From NCBI RefSeq assembly GCF_028583425.1, contig NC_072791.1:11923868-11987867 (forward strand): a stretch of 64,000 nt of DNA. Direction: 5' to 3'. Positions within the stretch are counted from its first letter, which is position 1; each line of letters opens with the position of its first letter. The stretch comes from Eublepharis macularius. Taxonomy: Eukaryota; Chordata; Lepidosauria; Squamata; Eublepharidae. A program made the translations under genes and the position numbers. This document shows positions 9,689 through 23,567 of this stretch, one piece after another. Under the pieces are notes generated by a model. It saw only the letters and a program-made list of their open reading frames with translations, was not told the origin of the DNA and ran no database searches.

Positions 9689-12600
9689 TAGGGGTGTGCA
9701 AGCCAAAAAATTTTGGCTAAAGCCGAAAGCCGAAAGCCGAAAGAAGAATCTCTTTCGAATAAGCCGAAAGCCGAAACGGCCAGCCGTTTCGGCTTTTGGC
9801 TTTCGGCTTTGTTTCGGCTTTCTTTCGGCTTTCGGCTTTTTCAATGGGAAAATGCCTCCGTCTTCCCGGACGTCTGGGGGAGGCATTTTCCCACCGAATC
9901 AGCCCAAAATTGGTGGGGACCTTCCTCTAACCCCTCTCTAACCCCCCCCCCAAGTTTCAGACCGATTGGACTTTGGGGGGCCATGTTATGGCCCCCCAAA
10001 GCAGGTCCTCCTATCCTCCCATAAGAAAGCGAAGGATCAGCATATTGTTAGCATGCTGCTGCTCATCTTCTTCATTATTTCCTATGGGGAAAAAATGAAG
10101 AGGCAGGCTTCCTTTGCCAGGGGTGGCATTTTGCATGCAAAATGCCCCCCCAACCCTCAGGGGCCCTTCTCCCACCCTTCCTCCCACCCCCCACCAAGGC
10201 TCAGACTGCTCCTACTTGGGGGGGCCATTTCATGGCCTCCCCAAGTAGGTGCTCTTTTCTCTACCACTGACAGCTGGGGGAGGCTTGTCTTGCCAGGGGT
10301 GGCATTTTGCATGCAAAATGCCCCCCAGTCCTCTGGGGCCCTTCTCCCACCCTTCCTCCCACCCCCCACCAAGGCTCAGACTGCTCCCACTTGGGGGGGG
10401 CATTTCATGGCCTCCCCAAGTAGGTCCTCTCAGCCCCTAAAGTCCACCCCTTACAGCCCCACACAAACCCAATTCCCCCCCAGCTGCCACACACAGACCC
10501 AAATCCCCACATTAGCCCCTCACAGACCCAAATCCACCCCCACCTGCCCCACACCCATAACCACAGGAACAGGCTGGCAAAGGCCAGCCCTCTCTCTTTG
10601 TTCCCTACGCTGGGAACTTCTAAGCTCTCTTTCCCTGGGCAATTCTGCACATCCCAGGGGTGCCACAATGGTGGGCACACTTCTGAGTGCCAGCTGGTCC
10701 CTGTGAAAGAGCACCTGAACCACAGACACCCTCCCTCAAATTCCCCCACCACCTACAGAGATGGCTGGCCAGCCAGCCCCATTGTTCCCTATGATGGGAA
10801 CCAACTGCACAACAAAGAATAAAACACGAACAACACAAAATAAAGTTTTTTAAAAATTATTTTCTCCCTTTTAAAGTACAAGTAGGCAAAGCATTATGAC
10901 ACATTACACCAGCAGTCCCCCACACAGAAAAATTAACACAACTCACTTAACATCAGAGAATCACAAAACACGATTCCTGTCAAAAACACTTTATTTCTTG
11001 AACAGCTTTAGGTTACACAGCAGGGGGGCACACCAAAGGGCATGGCAGCAGTATCTTACACAAAAATAACACAACTCACTTAACATCAGAGAATCACAAA
11101 AGCACAATTCCTGTCAAAAACACTTTATTTCTTGAACAGCTTTAGGATACACAGCAGGGGAGCACACCAAAGGGCATGATAGAAGTGTACTACACAAAAT
11201 AATACAACCCACTTCACCGTTTTTGACAGCAGTTGTGTTTGTGTGATTCTCTGATGTGAAGTGAGTTGTGTTATTTTTATGTAGTACACTGCTTTCATGC
11301 CCTATTATGCCTTCCTACTGTGTAACCTAAAGCAGTTAAGTGCTTTTGACAGCAATATTTTGTGGTGATTCTCTGATGTTAAGTGAGTTGTGTTATTTTT
11401 GTGTAAGATACTGCTGCCGTGCCCTTTGGTGCACCCCCCTGCTGTGTATCCTAAAGCTGTTCAAGAAATAAAGTGTTTTTGACAGGAATTGTGCTTTTGT
11501 GATTCTCTGATGTTAAGTGAGTTGTGTTATTTTTGTGTAAGATACTGCTGCCATGCCCTTTGGTGTGCCCCCCTGCTGTGTAACCTAAAGCTGTTCAAGA
11601 AATAGAGTGTTTTTGACAGGAATCGTGTTTTGTGATTCTCTGATGTGAAGTGAGTTGTGTTATTTTTATGTAGTACACTGCTTTCATGCCCTATTATGCC
11701 TTCCTACTGTGTAACCTAAAGCAGTTAAGTGCTTTTGACAGCAATATTTTGTGGTGATTCTCTGATGTTAAGTGAGTTGTGTTATTTTTGTGTAAGATAC
11801 TGCTGCCGTGCCCTTTGGTGCGCCCCCCTGCTGTGTATCCTAAAGCTGTTCAAGAAATAAAGTGTTTTTGACAGGAATTGTGCTTTTGTGATTCTCTGAT
11901 GTTAAGTGAGTTGTGTTATTTTTGTGTAAGATACTGCTGCCATGCCCTTTGGTGTGCCCCCCTGCTGTGTAACCTAAAGCTGTTCAAGAAATAGAGTGTT
12001 TTTGACAGGAATCGTGTTTTGTGATTCTCTGATGTTAAGTGAGTTGTGTTTTAATTTTTCTGTGTGGGGGACTGCTGGTGTAATGTGTCATAATGCTTTG
12101 CCTACTTGTACTTTAAAAGGGAGAAAATAATTTTTAAAAAACTTTATTTTGTGTTGTTCGTGTTTTATTCTTTGTTGTGCAGTTGGTTCCCATCATAGGG
12201 AACAATGGGGCTGGCTGGCCAGCCATCTCTGTAGGTGGTGGGGGAATTTGAGGGAGGGTGTCTGTGGTTCAGGTGCTCTTTCACAGGGACCAGCTGGCAC
12301 TCAGAAGTGTGCCCACCATTGTGGCACCCCTGGGATGTGCAGAATTGCCCAGGGAAAGAGAGCTTAGAAGTTCCCAGCGTAGGGAACAAAGAGAGAGGGC
12401 TGGCCTTTGCCAGCCTGTTCCTGTGGTTATGGGTGTGGGGCAGGTGGGGGTGGATTTGGGTCTGTGAGGGGCTAATGTGGGGATTTGGGTCTGTGTGTGG
12501 CAGCTGGGGGGGAATTGGGTTTGTGTGGGGCTGTAAGGGGTGGATTTTAGGGGCTGAGAGGACCTACTTGGGGAGGCCATGAAATGCCCCCCCAAGTGGG

Positions 12601-13281
12601 AGCAGGCTGAGCCTTGGTGGGGGGTGGGAGGAAGGATGGGAGAAGGGCCCCAGAGGGTTGGGGGCATTTTGCATGCAAAATGCCACCCCTGGCAAGACAA
12701 GCCTCCCCCAGCTGTCAGTGGTAGAGATTAGAGCACCTACTTGGGGAGGCCATGAAATGGCCCCCCCAAGTGGGAGCAGTCTGAGCCTTGGTGGGGGGTG
12801 GGAGGAAGGGTGGGAGAAGGGCCCCAGAGGGTTGGGGGGCATTTTGCATGCAAAATGCCACCCCTGGCAAGACAAGCCTCCCCCAGCTGTCAGTGGTAGA
12901 GATTAGAGCACCTACTTGGGGAGGCCATGAAATGCCCCCCCCAAGTGGGAGCAGTCTGAGCCTTTGTGGGGGGTGGGAGGAAGGGTGGGAGAAGGGCTCC
13001 TGAGGGTAAGGGGGCATTTTGCATGCAAAATGCCACCCCTGGCAGAGGAAGCCTGCTTCTTCATTTTTTCCCCATAGGAAATAATGAAGAAGATGAGTAG
13101 CAGCATGCTAACAATATGCTGCTCCTTCGCTTTCTTATGGGAGGATAGGGGGACCTGCTTTGGGAGGCTAAGCCGAAACGTTTCGGCTTTCTCTGAAACG
13201 TTTCGGCTCACCCAAAAGAAGCCGAAACACTTTTGTTTCGGCTTTCTTTCGGCATTCAGAAAGCCGAAATGCACATCCCTA
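9689..13281. mobile_element. Palindromic hAT-like non-autonomous transposon, 3.6 kb
   Basis: The ends are TAGGGGTGTGCA (9689-9700) and its inverted match TGCACATCCCTA (13270-13281). The flanking 8-bp repeats are CACATAGG (9681-9688) and CATATAGG (13282-13289), a one-mismatch target duplication. The empty site CACATAGG is intact in copy 3 at 56304-56311. The arms (9689 to ~10925 and ~12050 to 13281) are long inverted repeats with almost identical sequence. They contain TTTCGGCTT arrays near the tips, then ~185 bp GC-rich tandem blocks. No transposase frame is present, so it needs a partner in trans. An 8-bp duplication with this type of terminus points to hAT. Confidence 0.72.
10925..12050. 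repeat. Satellite-like tandem array inside the palindrome
   Basis: About nine units of ~125-132 bp are marked by GTGATTCTCTGATGT(T/G)AAGTG. Units near 11243, 11368 and 11500 recur as a triplet near 11632, 11757 and 11889, giving a higher-order period of ~389 bp. The leftmost two or so units (10925-11220) are inverted relative to the rest, with the switch near 11220. No coding potential seen. Confidence 0.75.
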
Positions 13282-13289
13282 CATATAGG

Positions 13290-13879
13290 CAAATGAGGGA
13301 CTTCTGCATATCTAGTGTACTACCCATTTGTAAGCTAAAATATTGGTTTGTAAACTACGAGGAACACTACATGGGATGTCAGCAGGGTCTTCTAATGGGC
13401 CTTTCAGTGCAACGAAGGAAGCCAGCATTTTAAATAACAAACATAATATTATTTGGATTTATATAGCACCCTCACAGCACATTTTACAAAATTAAAAAAG
13501 GCACTTCCTTGCTCCAAGCACCTTTTGGTCTTCCGTTGGACATGAGAAGGATGCCAGTGTGGAGAGGGGGGCAAGGGGAGGAATTGGGGTCATTCCATTG
13601 TGTTCATTCCACTGAAATTAGTATATGGCTTCGGCATGTTCAACCCATGCGCGAAATAGGGAAGAGCAGACCATGAAAACCTAGATTTGAGCAGGTGAGG
13701 TTTTGGTCACTGCCACAGAGAGTTTTGCCTGCTGAATTCCTGTGTGTCAAGCTGCTATTAAAATCCAAGGAGCACATCCTTTTAGAAAGAAGATATGCTG
13801 AAGGAAAATAGTATGGTGTACTCCCTCAAGGAATGGCGGGATAAACAACGTTCTGAACAGGAAATTGGATCTATAAATG
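13290..13879. other. KRAB-ZNF intron sequence, no gene seen
   Basis: The stretch begins with sequence continuous with the empty site in copy 3 and includes TTTGGATTTATATAGCACCCTC, a piece of another interspersed repeat. It is matched at 56311-56900 and largely missing from copy 2. Confidence 0.35.
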
Positions 13880-14757
13880 TAAAAAAGAATTTGTAAGTGG
13901 GAAAGCCTCAGGGATCTGTCTTGGGCCCTGTGTGCTTTAAAATCTTTCTAAATGTCTTGGATGAAGGAATAGAGGAGATGCTCATTAATGCTGCAGCTGA
14001 GACTAAATTAGAACGGGAAGCAAATATAGTGGAAGATGGAATCAAGATTCAGGAAGATCGTGACAGGCTGAATAACTGGGGTAAAAGTAAAAAAAAAATG
14101 AATTCCAACACACACAAGTATGAATTTATTTAGGTAGGAAAAATCAAAGGCATAATTGTAGGATGAGTGAAACTTGTCTTGGCAGTAGTTCATGCGAAGA
14201 AGATCTAGGCATCTTAGTAGTTCATACACTCACCATGACTCAGCACTGTGACGCAGCAGCTAAAATGTCAATTGCGATTTGAGGCTGCATGAGCAGAAAT
14301 TGAGTGTCTAGATCTTGTGAAGTGATGGTACCATTTTGCTTTGCTTAGACCTCACTTGGAGAACTGTATTCAGTTTGGGGCACCACAGTTTAAGAAGGAT
14401 GTTGAAAAACTGGAATGTGTCCAAAGTAGGCCAACAAAGATGGTAAAGGTTCTGGAGATCAATTCCTCTGTGGACAGTTTGAAGGAGTGGGTATGTTTAG
14501 CTTGGAGAGAAGGCGACTGAGAGGTGATGTGATAGATGTCACATAGAGGATGGAGCAGTTATTTTCTGTTGCCCCAGAGAGTCATACCAGAAACAACAGG
14601 TTAAATCAAAGCAAAAGAGTTGTTGCCTAAACAGTAGGAAGATGTTCCTGACAAAACATTTCGTCAGTGGAACAGGTGGTGGGCTCTTCTTCTTTGGAAG
14701 TTTTTCAGTAGAGGCTCAATGGCTATCTGTCAGCAGTGCTGATTCTATGACTCATAG
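13880..14757 (+). mobile_element. Old, decayed CR1 fragment
   Basis: Translation fragments GKPQGSVLGPVCFKIFLNVLD and RPHLENCIQFGAPQFKKDVEK match CR1 RT motifs ([22 protein letters not shown]). It is much more diverged than the CR1 at 7900 and is present in all three units (56900-57780; shortened at 31829-32245), so it predates the triplication. Confidence 0.7.
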
Positions 14758-14758
14758 T

Positions 14759-14899
14759 AATTCCGCACACATTGGCTAATGCACTTCCAATCCTCTTTAT
14801 AGATCAGTTGGAACCGATTTTTTTGTGTGCAGAACAAAAAATCCTCCTCAAACGATCGATAAAGTGCATTGAAAGTGCATTATCCAACGTGTGCGGAAT
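14759..14899. mobile_element. Small MITE with ATTCCGCACAC termini
   Basis: The ~140 bp foldback starts AATTCCGCACACATTGGCTA and ends with the inverted match CCAACGTGTGCGGAAT; inner arms repeat AATGCAC(A/T)TTC. No coding capacity. Orthologous copies lie at 32253-32384 and 57781-57921. Confidence 0.7.
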
Positions 14900-17291
<2,392 letters not shown>

Positions 17292-18030
17292 CCTTATACA
17301 TGTGTGTAGTGTGAAAAGAGCTTTGCTCAGAGCTGCCGCCTTACTTCCCATCAATGAATCTCCATGTTTAAAAAATCATCTTGTCACATATCAAAGAATT
17401 CAGAGAGGCGAGAAAACCTAGAAGGGCTTCTGCCAAGGTTTATGAGGGGGTTAAAGTCAGGCAACTTTCAAGGACGGTCAGGGGGGAAGGAGCACTTTTA
17501 TATTGGTTTTAATTTGGAATTGTTTTGTAAACTGACTTAAACCATGTGCAAGCATGGGTGTAAAATACTTCACTGCCAAAATTATTAAATAAGAAATGCT
17601 GCCACTGTGTCAACAGCTTCAGCCATAAGCCCTGTCGCCAGGCGTCATGGAGTCCACGCAGGGGAGCAACCATGCATCACACTAAAAAGACATCAATAGG
17701 ACAAATCTTAGCATCTGAAGTTTTTATGCTAAAACTGGCCTATATTTTACACCTTCTATAATTGTTTGTTCAATTCCCACCTAAAGTATTTGAAAGACAG
17801 TTTATTATAAAATGGGAGTGTTTTGATGTATGCTGTTAACACATGTTATGGAGGGGTGTCGCAGATGTTAGGGTTAATACAGGCCAGGCTATGGGACAGA
17901 GACCCTTCTGGTAGCTTTAGTAGTCCTGTGCATGAATATAGACAAATACCATGCTTCTTTGTTGCAGCAGAGTATGTTATCTTGTTGAGGCAGATGTCAG
18001 TATCAAGGGATGTACCTTGAACTGCTTTAA
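17292..18030. other. 3' flank and probable 3' UTR of copy 1
   Basis: The AT-rich stretch contains ATTATTAAATAAG near 17580 (a weak polyadenylation-like signal) but no strong AATAAA. No other gene seen. Copy 2 matches at 38130-38850; in copy 3 this segment is missing. Confidence 0.35.
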
Positions 18031-18410
18031 CATAACAGTCGTGGAAAATCGAAGAGTCTGGATAATTGACGTTGCAATTCCTGAGGATGCCAGAGGTGAA
18101 GAAAAAGAACAAGCAAAAATGATTAAATATAGAGATCTGACAAAAGAAACCACCCGACTATGGAAGAAGAATGCAATTGTAGTCTCCGTTGTCATCGGGG
18201 CACTTAGAACCATCTCGAAAAACTTTGCAAATCATATGGAAAAACTATAGCTTTCTGACATAACACCTACAGAACTGCAAAAAGACGGCACTACATGGAA
18301 CAGCGTACATATTACACTGACATCTGGTTGATCCTTAAGTCTCCGGTGGAAACTTGTATCAGCTTAACAAGGCCAATCAGTAACCTCTGCTTATTGTTGA
18401 TTGTGTTTCG
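18031..18410 (+). mobile_element. R2/R4-like LINE fragment (endonuclease-like C-terminus)
   Basis: The frame encodes ENRRVWIIDVAIPEDARGEE, KMIKYRDLTKETTRLWKK and VVIGALRTISKN. The order (T)PDITx...VWIIDV...K resembles the restriction-like endonuclease at the C-terminus of R2/R4-type LINEs, followed by the usual Trp-Lys-Lys and Val-Gly-Ala-Leu blocks. The exact clade is uncertain. Copies: 39055-39460 and 62995-63400. Confidence 0.5.
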
Positions 18411-18424
18411 GATAATTCAAAAAA

Positions 18425-18690
18425 CAACAACAACAGTAACAGTATCACCATTTGTTTTAAATCCTGCCCTTCAGGACAACTTAATACCACACTCAGAGCA
18501 GTTTACAAACTGTGTTATTATTATCCTCACAACAATGACCCTGTGAGGTGGGTGGAGCTGAGAAAGCTCCAAGAGAGCTGTGACTGACCCTAGGTCACCC
18601 AGCTGGCTTCAAGTGGAGTAGTGGGGAATCAAACACTGTTCCCCAGATTAGAGTCCTGCCACTCTTAACCATTACACCAAACTGGCTCTC
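18425..18690 (-). repeat. tRNA-derived SINE (Sauria-like), minus strand
   Basis: On the minus strand the element begins GAGAGCCAGTTTGGTGTAAT, where TGGTGTAATGG fits a pol III A box. A B-box-like GTTTGATTCCCC follows about 40 bases later. The body has a CTGTGAGG/CACAGTTTG region and ends near an (AAC)n tail at about 18420-18440. Orthologues lie at 39466-39730 and 63404-63668. The family name is from memory. Confidence 0.6.
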
Positions 18691-18850
18691 CCAGCTGCAT
18701 ATCTTGCTATACAAATCACTGTGGGATGCAGTAGGGATCTTGGGTCACTGCCTGAAGCTGTGGTTAAATGTTTGAAAGCAAACAAATTGAAAGTGAACCC
18801 AGACAAGACAGAAGTGATGCTCATAGGAAAGCTAGAGACCTTGAAAGTCA

Positions 18851-19570
18851 TTCAGCAAAAAACAGTAGAGACCCCCTCACCTCTGCAGGAGTATACCGTA
18901 TACCCTGCAGCTGTGGACAAGTTTACATCGGGACCACAAAGCGTAGCATCCAGACAAGAATAAAAGAACATGAAAGACACTGCAGACTTGGACAACCTGA
19001 AAAATCAGCAGTGGCTGAACAAAGCCTAACTCAAACAGGGCACAGTATCTTATTCCAGGACACCAAAATACTGGACAACACTTCCAACTACTTTGTCAGA
19101 CTGCACAGGGAAGCCATTGAAATTCACAAGCATAAGCACAACAGGAAAGAAGAAACCTTAAGAATGAACAGAGCATGGTTTCCAGTTCTGAAAAACACCA
19201 GGCTAACAAAACATTCTATCCCTGACAATAGCCCTGCAGAGAAGATTAGCACATCAAGTACCAATCCATATGCAAAAGAACATCCTCAGGATACAGTGAA
19301 GCCTCCCACCATTAGCATTCCACACCCTGGGAAACTCTTATAGGATGACTCAGCTCAACCCCACCCCTCCTGAGTAGATACAAATGACCTACATCTTTTC
19401 CACACTGTGACACTGAGAGATCTCTGTCTTTTGGTGCTACACCTCTGAAGATGCCAGCCACAGCTGCTGGCGAAACGTCAGGAACTACAATGCCAAGACC
19501 ACGGCAATACAGCCCGGAAAACCCACAACAGCCATCGTTCTCCGGCCGTGAAAGCCTTGGACAATACACC
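18851..19570 (+). mobile_element. Penelope-like element 3' end with GIY-YIG endonuclease
   Basis: The frame within 18880-19343 encodes GVYRIPCSCGQVYIGTTKRS then IQTRIKEHERHCR and VAEQSLTQTGH. This is the GIY-YIG endonuclease that Penelope-like elements carry after the RT. The RT itself is missing (5' truncation, typical of the class). The 3' tail has a hammerhead-like motif (19442-19482) and the terminal block CGGCCGTGAAAGCCTTGGACA. The insertion is private to copy 1 and replaces about 90 bp of old LINE present in copies 2 and 3. Confidence 0.8.
19442..19482 (+). ncRNA. Hammerhead ribozyme-like motif in Penelope tail
   Basis: Core pieces are in the canonical order. CCT pairs with AGG (stem I base). 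CTGAAGA (19445-19451) fits CUGANGA. Stem II is GCCAGC/GCTGGC, a perfect 6-bp pair. GAAA follows, then ACGT as a minimal palindromic stem III, then the GUC cleavage triplet (19477-19479). There is one extra T between the CUGANGA core and stem II, which is a caution. Hammerhead motifs in Penelope-like elements are published; activity here is inferred. Confidence 0.5.
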
Positions 19571-19683
19571 TAGAAAAGCAAGTTAAGGCAGATGCAAAAA
19601 ATTCTTGCCACAAACTCAGCGTAGTCTGGAAGATGACCCCCTACCTTGACACAGCCAGTCTGCCCACCTGAGTCCATGCCATG

Positions 19684-20446
19684 TGTGTGGAACAGGCCTA
19701 TTCAAGACTTAAGCTCTTGGTTGAGATGCCTGAGCTGTGGTTCAGCTGTAAGTTGTTGTGGACCTGGTTCTGGCCTACCTGGGAAAGAATGTGCTGGCTT
19801 GTTATTTTCCAATACCTGCAGGCCCCTGCCTGTTCTCAAGAGACTCAGCCTTGACACTGGCTCTCATCATCTCTATCTTCACTCCCCGAATTTATGGCTA
19901 GCAATGCCAGTTAAGCAGGCGAGCCCTGATTGGCTCTTGGCTGATAGCGTGACATCACCAGGCCTGAAAAGATGGCTGCCTGCTACACACTGGCCCCTTC
20001 TCTAGGTATTATTCCTCTATCTCTTATCATCAAGATGCCTTGACTTGCATGGCATGGAAATGGACTCCTTTACCAAGCCTTGTCCTGAGAACCTGTCAGC
20101 AAAGAGGCTATGTCAGAGGAGCATAAGGTTGCAAGCTTTTAAGTGTTTTAGTTAGGTAGCTGTTAGCTAGGAATAGAAAGTGGTGTTTGTTTTCTCTTGC
20201 TTATTGCCTAAGAGTGCTTTATGCTCATCAAACACTCTCTGTAACTTGTATTCAATAAACTAAAAGGTATTTTGTTTCAGCCTGTGTATGGAGTCACTAC
20301 TTGCAGTTCGGTACAACTCCAAAAACGAACCATGAAACTGCAAAGTCTCAGAAATAAACAGAAGAGGGGCCTTCCTACTGCCTAGGGATCTGAGGTGACT
20401 TTGTTGAGTGCCGAAAGAATGAGTTTGCAAGTCCCTGCTTCGTACA
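19684..20446. mobile_element. Solo LTR inside old LINE
   Basis: A 763-bp block begins TGTGTGGAAC and ends CTTCGTACA (TG...CA). It is bracketed by CCATG at 19679-19683 and 20447-20451. It splits the LINE codons ...VHAM|ITSRLDYC. AATAAA lies near 20254. No internal genes are present. A shorter orthologue in copy 2 (40071-40527) shows the insertion predates the duplication. Family not determined. Confidence 0.7.
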
Positions 20447-20860
20447 CCATGATAACATCAAGACTTGACTACTGTAATGCACTCTACATAGGCCTCCCCT
20501 CTAAGTTAACTTGGAGACTTCATTTGGGACTGAACTCTATTATCAGGATTTGAGAGAAGCATGACTATTACTCCCATTCTCCTATCGCTCCGTTTGCTAC
20601 CTATCCGTTACTGGGCTCAATTCAAGGAATTGCCTATCACATTCAAACTCTCCATGGCCTTGGTACAGCATATCTATGGAACTGCCTTTCTCCCTATGTT
20701 CCACCAAGGCAGCTTCACTCATCTGAACATGGGCAAAATCAACAGCTGCCTGTACGTGTGCATTCTCTGAGGTGGACCCCGCTTTATGGAATGGCCTACC
20801 AGAGGAGGTTAGAAAAGCTCCCACTCTTCTGGCAAGAGGGTTTTCTGCTCAGATGGGAGG

Positions 20861-21115
20861 TAAAGGTAGTCCCCTGTACAGGGACCAAGTCATTACTGAC
20901 CCATAGGGGGACGTCACATCACGATGTTTTCTTGACATACTTTTTGTTATGGGGTGGTTTGCCATTGCCTTCCCCAGTCATCTACACTTTACCCCCAGGA
21001 AACCGGGGTACTCATTTTACCGACCTCGGAAGCATGGAAGGCTGAGTCAACCTTGAGCTGGCTATTTTAACCCGGCTTCCGCCAGGATCGAACTCAGGTC
21101 GGGAGCAGAGCTATG
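20861..21115. repeat. SINE-like interspersed repeat at unit 1/2 junction
   Basis: It begins GTAAAGGTAGTCCCCTGTAC and ends with GGATCGAACTCAGGTCGGGA. It follows the end of the old LINE and marks the start of unit 2. Same element as 1-120 and 40942-41195. Confidence 0.6.
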
Positions 21116-22400
21116 GAAGTTTCTCAGAGATACATCAGTAAAGGCATAGGGAGTAACTATAGACTGTATTATTATTTCTGTAACTATGATCCTAATGGCT
21201 AGACCCTATGTTGCTTAATATGTCCATCTTAGAATTACATATGCATTGTTTCAACAGTTTCTCTTTACATTGGATTTCTGCAGGTTTTACATCTTTCCAA
21301 ATTTCATGTATATAACTTATTACATATGAACTGAAATGCCTTGAAATTGACCGTAATGACTCACACTGCGTAATTCACCTGGAGTCTCAGTGAGAAAGGG
21401 AGAATATAAATAATGTAAATAAATAAATAAATACAAATGAATAGAATTGCGAGCTCTGCCCGCCTTTCTCCACTCACTGTATTTAACAATAGTTTGATTA
21501 CTGAGTGAGCAATTCTGTCTCCTGCCAAAAGAGCAGCAACTCTACCGGATGAAGCAATGGCAAGAGCTCTCATTCTTTTGTTCTCCTCTCCTCCAGTTTA
21601 TAACCACAACAACCCCATGTGGTAGGTCTGTTGAGAGGATGTGACTGGCTCAGAGTCAGCCAGCACTCTGGGTACTCAGATGGGTACATGTGTCTGGACT
21701 GTGGCCTCAGAAATGCCCCCCTGAGCGAGTGCAAGTAGCTGACTGGCAACACTGGGATCAAAGTATACCAGAATCATTACAGCCCCATTTACTTACTAAC
21801 TTAACCTACTTCACGTACCCCCAATCTTTTTCCCTAGCGGGGACCCAAGGTAACTTCCGTAAGTCCCCTCTCCTTGTGGGGTTAGGCTGAGTGTGTGTGG
21901 CTGGCTCAAAGTCACCCAGTTGGTCCATGGCAGATCTTAGGTCCAACACTCTAACCACTATGCCACACTGGCTCCTTACATCGCTATCCCAGATCTGGGG
22001 GAAGATGCCCACAGCTAAATGCCAAGAACACAGAATTGAACTGGATCAAAGCGAATAGAACAGAATTTCACTGGAACGAATAAAAAATATTTACAGAGCA
22101 AAGGAACATGAAGGTAGATGCAATAACACGAGCAAGCATATGCACGCACAATAGTACACTCAATCCTTATGCCTAAGAAATCTCATTAAAACGATTCTGT
22201 CTAAAAAAGGAGTAAATATGAGAATAACTAACCAAATAACGAATGTTTCTTGAAGTGGAAATCCCGGAGCATCTCATGAAAGGAGTGGCAAAAGGGGGTT
22301 GGGGGAAGACTATACCTTAGTCTTACCTGTCTTACCATAGAGTTGCAGTTTTGTAGTAATAAAGTTAAGGGGCATTGCCTTCCTCCACCCTCCAAACCCT
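21116..22400. other. Unit 2 left part, repeats only
   Basis: Colinear with 111-1540 without the MITE pair. It holds a SINE-like tail, and a tRNA-like minus-strand repeat at about 21880-21975 (AACACTCTAACCACTATGCC near the end). It includes about 600 bp (21765-22340) that copy 1 lacks but copy 3 has (41845-42400). No gene seen. Confidence 0.4.
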
Positions 22401-22409
22401 GGCTAACAC

Positions 22410-23045
22410 TAGTGGTGACAAAGAGAGACTCCAGCATTCTCCCTTGCAGGGTTCTTGGAAGGGGGAAAGGGGCAAGCACTTCCTAACATCAGTCCTCTGT
22501 CTGGGGCTCGCTCCCCTTCTGGGAGAGCACCTGCCTGGATTGCTTCCAGTTGGACAGGGCAGCCATCCAGACCCTGTGCGAGGAGCTCGGCCCGCTGCTA
22601 CAGGGGCCAAGACCCAGTACCCAGGGCAATCCCGCCGCTGCAGAAGATGCTGCTTTTCCTCCACTTCCTGGGGACTGGGTGCTTCCAGGGCATGGTGGCA
22701 GAGGCCCTGGAGGACTCCCAGTCCTCAGCCAGCTGACACTGCCCCTAGGAGGTGGCCGACCACACCTTAGGCCCAGGATTTACTGCCTCGTCCCCACCGG
22801 GCCATCCCTGATGACACAGCATCACACCACTAGGAAAGCAGTAGCAGCTGCCAGTGGAGCCGACTTTCCAGGATGTCTTGGATGCCCTCAATAGCTCTAT
22901 AACATCCTCTGGCATACTCCCAGAGGACGCAGAAGCTCCGCTAGTATCCAGCAGAAGATGCCCCTCAGGGAGCTGTGGCCGAGGACTCCACCCCACGATC
23001 ATCTCTCAACCCCTGCTCCCACCCCAATAAAGATGGTTTTAACCT
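22410..23045 (+). pseudogene. Harbinger transposase remnant with 3' end, copy 2
   Basis: Orthologue of 1550-1915. The frame at 22550 encodes MDRAAIQTLCEELGPLLQG; downstream DNA continues to an AATAAA at 23028-23033, a probable polyadenylation signal of the old transposon. It has frame breaks and no catalytic core. Confidence 0.55.
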
Positions 23046-23567
23046 TCTGAGTGTCTCATGCCATTGCTTGGATGGAGCCCAGGAACTCCCTTGCGCAAGG
23101 GGTGAACCCGGTGGGTTGTGCACCATCGGGACACCCAGGGACGCCTCCCTATCATGCACCCTGGGACATGACCCTGTGTTGTATGGCAACACTCGTGTAG
23201 CCAGCTGCCTGGCAGAGGGCATGTCCCCTCAGGGGCTGTCCAACTTGAAGGGGGCAGGTGTTGGTCCAGAGGGGTCAGAGGCATTGCAACAGGCCATTCT
23301 GGGTTGGGGAGGCAACGGCCGCAACAGCTTCCTGGCATGCAGGCCGCTACTCAGAGAGCAGCCCCTACTCAGCTGCCCTCACAGCATAGGCAGTAGGCAG
23401 AGGTATTTCACCAATTGCAAACCTCTGTTTTTCCTTATGTGCCTGTCTTGCACACTTGCAAAGAGAGGCTTGGCTACAGTAGCTGCGATTCTATCAGTGG
23501 GTTTTGAAAGGCCTGTTTCTTGCATTTCTGTGAATTCTATACTATTGGAGAAACAGGCCTGTGATTT

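Larger units (their letters stand above)
18691..20860 (+). mobile_element. Old CR1-type LINE RT, split by later insertions
   Basis: Pieces read in order: GSLPEAVVKCLKANKLKVNPDKTEVMLIG (18735-18840), the region before 19683, SRLDYCNALYIGLPSKLTWRL (20458-20520), then LHGLGTAYLWNCLSPYVPP and ALWNGLPEEVRK-type matches to about 20830. It is decayed. It is interrupted here by a Penelope fragment and a solo LTR, and upstream by the R4-like and SINE pieces. Confidence 0.7.

Noticed and set aside
9966-10706. 246-codon frame and mirrored frames in the palindrome
   Set aside because: Low-complexity, tandem-repeat-driven frames in a non-autonomous transposon, with no transposase motif on either strand.
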